From NCBI GenBank assembly GCA_002492465.1, contig DKYT01000050.1, positions 494 through 42,048 on the forward strand: DNA of 41,555 bases. Reading direction: 5' to 3'. The position numbers were made by a program, and so were the translations under genes. The stretch is from Lachnospiraceae bacterium UBA7093. Its GTDB lineage: Bacteria; Bacillota; Clostridia; Lachnospirales; Lachnospiraceae. Every line of letters starts with the position of its first letter. The stretch's first letter is position 1. Below the pieces are notes generated by a model. It had not been told where the DNA came from and did no database searches. It saw only the letters and a list, made by a program, of their open reading frames with translations. This document shows, piece by piece, positions 40,186 to 41,555 of this stretch.

Positions 40186-40677
40186 AAAAGTAACATAAGG
40201 ACAAGCTAAAAAACGCAGACCGCTGGCTGATAATAGGGAAAATAGCAGACGTGAGTTTCGGCTTACAAAATTTGTAAGACAAAAGTGACGTCCGATTTTT
40301 GTACGCATTTTTATCCTGTTACGAGGTCATTATAGCATAAGATCCCAGGAGGGAACGGGAAAGCTGGGCTGCAATCGACCCCTGGCGGCAGCCGGATAGT
40401 CAAATTGTACCTGAAAAATGACAAATTATACCAACCTTCCCTTTTTTATGAGATTTTTTGTTATAGTAAATTAAAATCTTAATTATATATGCATTTATTG
40501 AATTAAATTAAAGGGAAGAAGGAGAAAGGAGAAAAACCATGAACTCTTAAAAGATTTGGAGAGTAGCCTGCATCCGTAGAAAGATGTGAGAAAGAAGGGT
40601 GGTATGAACATACTTGAGATATTTATATTGCTGTTAGTTTAACGTATATAATAGTTGAGAAAGAGAGGGAGACAAAA
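40186..40677. other. intergenic region before the hydrogenase-like gene
   Basis: About 490 bp without a convincing gene. It contains a near-perfect palindrome CTTACAAA-A-TTTGTAAG (40262-40278). GC-rich inverted repeats CCCAG...CTGGG and GGCTGC...GCAGCC follow near 40350-40395, then an AT-rich stretch. Two tiny reading frames have reasonable ribosome sites: ATG-AAC-TCT-TAA at 40539-40550 after AAGGAG, and a 12-residue frame at 40604-40642 (MNILEIFILLLV). A possible TATAAT lies at 40647-40652 with a poor -35. Confidence 0.5.
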
Positions 40678-41555
40678 ATGAATCGACTTGTGTTTACTAC
40701 AGATGCATGTGTGGGGTGCAACCGTTGCATAGGAGCTTGCAGTTGCCAGGGAGCCAATATTGCAAAGAACATTAATGGTGAGAATGTAATAGAAGTTGAT
40801 ATGGATAAGTGTATTGCATGTGGTGCCTGTTTTGATGTTTGCGAACATCATGCAAGAGAATATGTAGATGACACCGAAAGATTTTTTGAAGATTTAGAAA
40901 GAGGCGAGAAAATTTCTATTATATTAGCACCCGCGTTTAAGGCGAATTATTATGATGAGTATGAGACAGTGCTCGGTGGATTAAAGAAACTTGGCGTAAA
41001 TCGTATTTTGAGCGTATCTTATGGAGCAGATATTACAAGTTGGGCATACATCAACTATATTCAGAAACATAATTTTGTCGGAGGAATTTCTCAACCTTGT
41101 CCTGCAGTTGTAGGATATATTGAGAAATACTTACCAGAGCTTTTGCCGAAATTGATGCCAATTCATAGCCCTATGATGTGCAGTGCAATTTATGCCCGGA
41201 AATATATGGGATTAAGGGATAGTCTTGCATTTATCAGTCCATGTATCGCAAAGAAAAATGAGATTGAGGATCCGAATACAGGAGGGTATGTAAAATATAA
41301 TGTTACTTTTTCTCATTTGATGGAGTATGTGAGAACCCATAATATAAAGGGAGATCCGGTAAGTGATGAGATCGAGTATGGACTTGGTTCGATCTACCCA
41401 ATGCCGGGAGGACTGAAAGAAAATGTGTACTGGCTGCTTGGCGAGGATGTATTTATTCGTCAGGTAGAAGGCGAAAAGCATTTGTATAATTATCTGAAAG
41501 CAAATAAGGAACGGATTGCAAAGGGAAGAACTCCATATTTAATGATTGATGTGCT
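40678..41555 (+). CDS. [FeFe]-hydrogenase-like iron-sulfur protein, probably sensory (partial, 3' end outside the window)
   Basis: The frame is open for 292 codons to the end of the window. The N-terminus has two 4Fe-4S ferredoxin motifs (CVGCNRCIGAC and CIACGACFDVC). The hydrogenase large-subunit domain follows. Its first cluster motif reads SQPCPAVVGY where catalytic enzymes have TSCCPxW, and the second reads ISPCIAKKNEIE. These changes are typical of sensory (group C, HydS-like) proteins, which often carry PAS or signalling domains further on. The third motif lies beyond the window. GAGAGGGAG precedes the ATG. Confidence 0.88.
   Translation, partial: MNRLVFTTDACVGCNRCIGACSCQGANIAKNINGENVIEVDMDKCIACGACFDVCEHHAREYVDDTERFFEDLERGEKISIILAPAFKANYYDEYETVLGGLKKLGVNRILSVSYGADITSWAYINYIQKHNFVGGISQPCPAVVGYIEKYLPELLPKLMPIHSPMMCSAIYARKYMGLRDSLAFISPCIAKKNEIEDPNTGGYVKYNVTFSHLMEYVRTHNIKGDPVSDEIEYGLGSIYPMPGGLKENVYWLLGEDVFIRQVEGEKHLYNYLKANKERIAKGRTPYLMIDV

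Noticed and set aside
40350..40425. Short open frame ending ...DPWRQPDSQIVPEK as a gene remnant
   Set aside because: It is about 25 codons long, has no start codon and matches no family I recognise.

Overview
The window looks like chromosomal DNA of an anaerobic, Gram-positive Lachnospiraceae-type Clostridium (cluster XIVa). The evidence is strong AGGAGG-type ribosome binding sites, TTGACA/TATAAT promoters, moderate GC, rubrerythrin, a sensory-type [FeFe]-hydrogenase-like protein, pyrB-pyrI, a folE-HD-folP-folBK cluster and infC-rpmI-rplT with an AUU start on infC. I cannot name a genus safely. No phage, transposase, integrase, rRNA or CRISPR array is visible. One tRNA is present.

Layout. 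0.1-3.5 kb: a CPBP protease, then an AGCS amino-acid/sodium symporter divergent from its likely LysR regulator. 3.6-5.5 kb: a tandem HD/HD-GYP protein and endonuclease III. 5.6-8.1 kb: a metal-resistance operon (ArsR/CadC-like repressor, separate HMA protein, Zn/Cd P-type ATPase) with a promoter and overlapping operator. 8.2-13.1 kb: an overlapping operon of a secreted FG-GAP-like protein, OmpR-type regulator, histidine kinase and membrane-anchored protein. It is followed by six in-phase 11-bp direct repeats that abut the promoter of a cell-wall amidase. 13.1-15.5 kb: an AT-rich methyltransferase, then a rubrerythrin gene flanked on both sides by large hairpin elements (336-380 bp) that share a conserved core but have different arms.

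15.6-19.1 kb: VanZ-like protein, pyrI and pyrB with a leader terminator, nitroreductase, PH-domain protein, CmpB-like membrane protein. 19.2-23.5 kb: folate operon folC-folE-HD-folP-folBK plus a small Cys-rich protein. 23.6-25.9 kb: DUF5050-type surface protein and pheA. 25.9-32.2 kb: overlapping run of a DUF815-type ATPase, Ppx/GppA, PPK1, Maf and HAD phosphatase, centred on polyphosphate turnover. 32.3-34.9 kb: a small acidic protein, a second CPBP protease and the infC-rpmI-rplT operon with an attenuator leader. 35-40.2 kb: PepD, AI-2E family permease, tRNA-Pro(AGG), two small conserved-looking proteins, an RlmD/RumA-type methyltransferase and an orphan ORF. The window ends inside the hydrogenase-like gene.

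The most unusual items are the two structured elements around rubrerythrin: different arm sequences, both self-complementary, with compensatory changes in the shared core. Next is the 11-bp repeat array linking a sensory operon to an amidase. Everything here was read by eye. Family names rest on motif recognition and were not confirmed by database searches.
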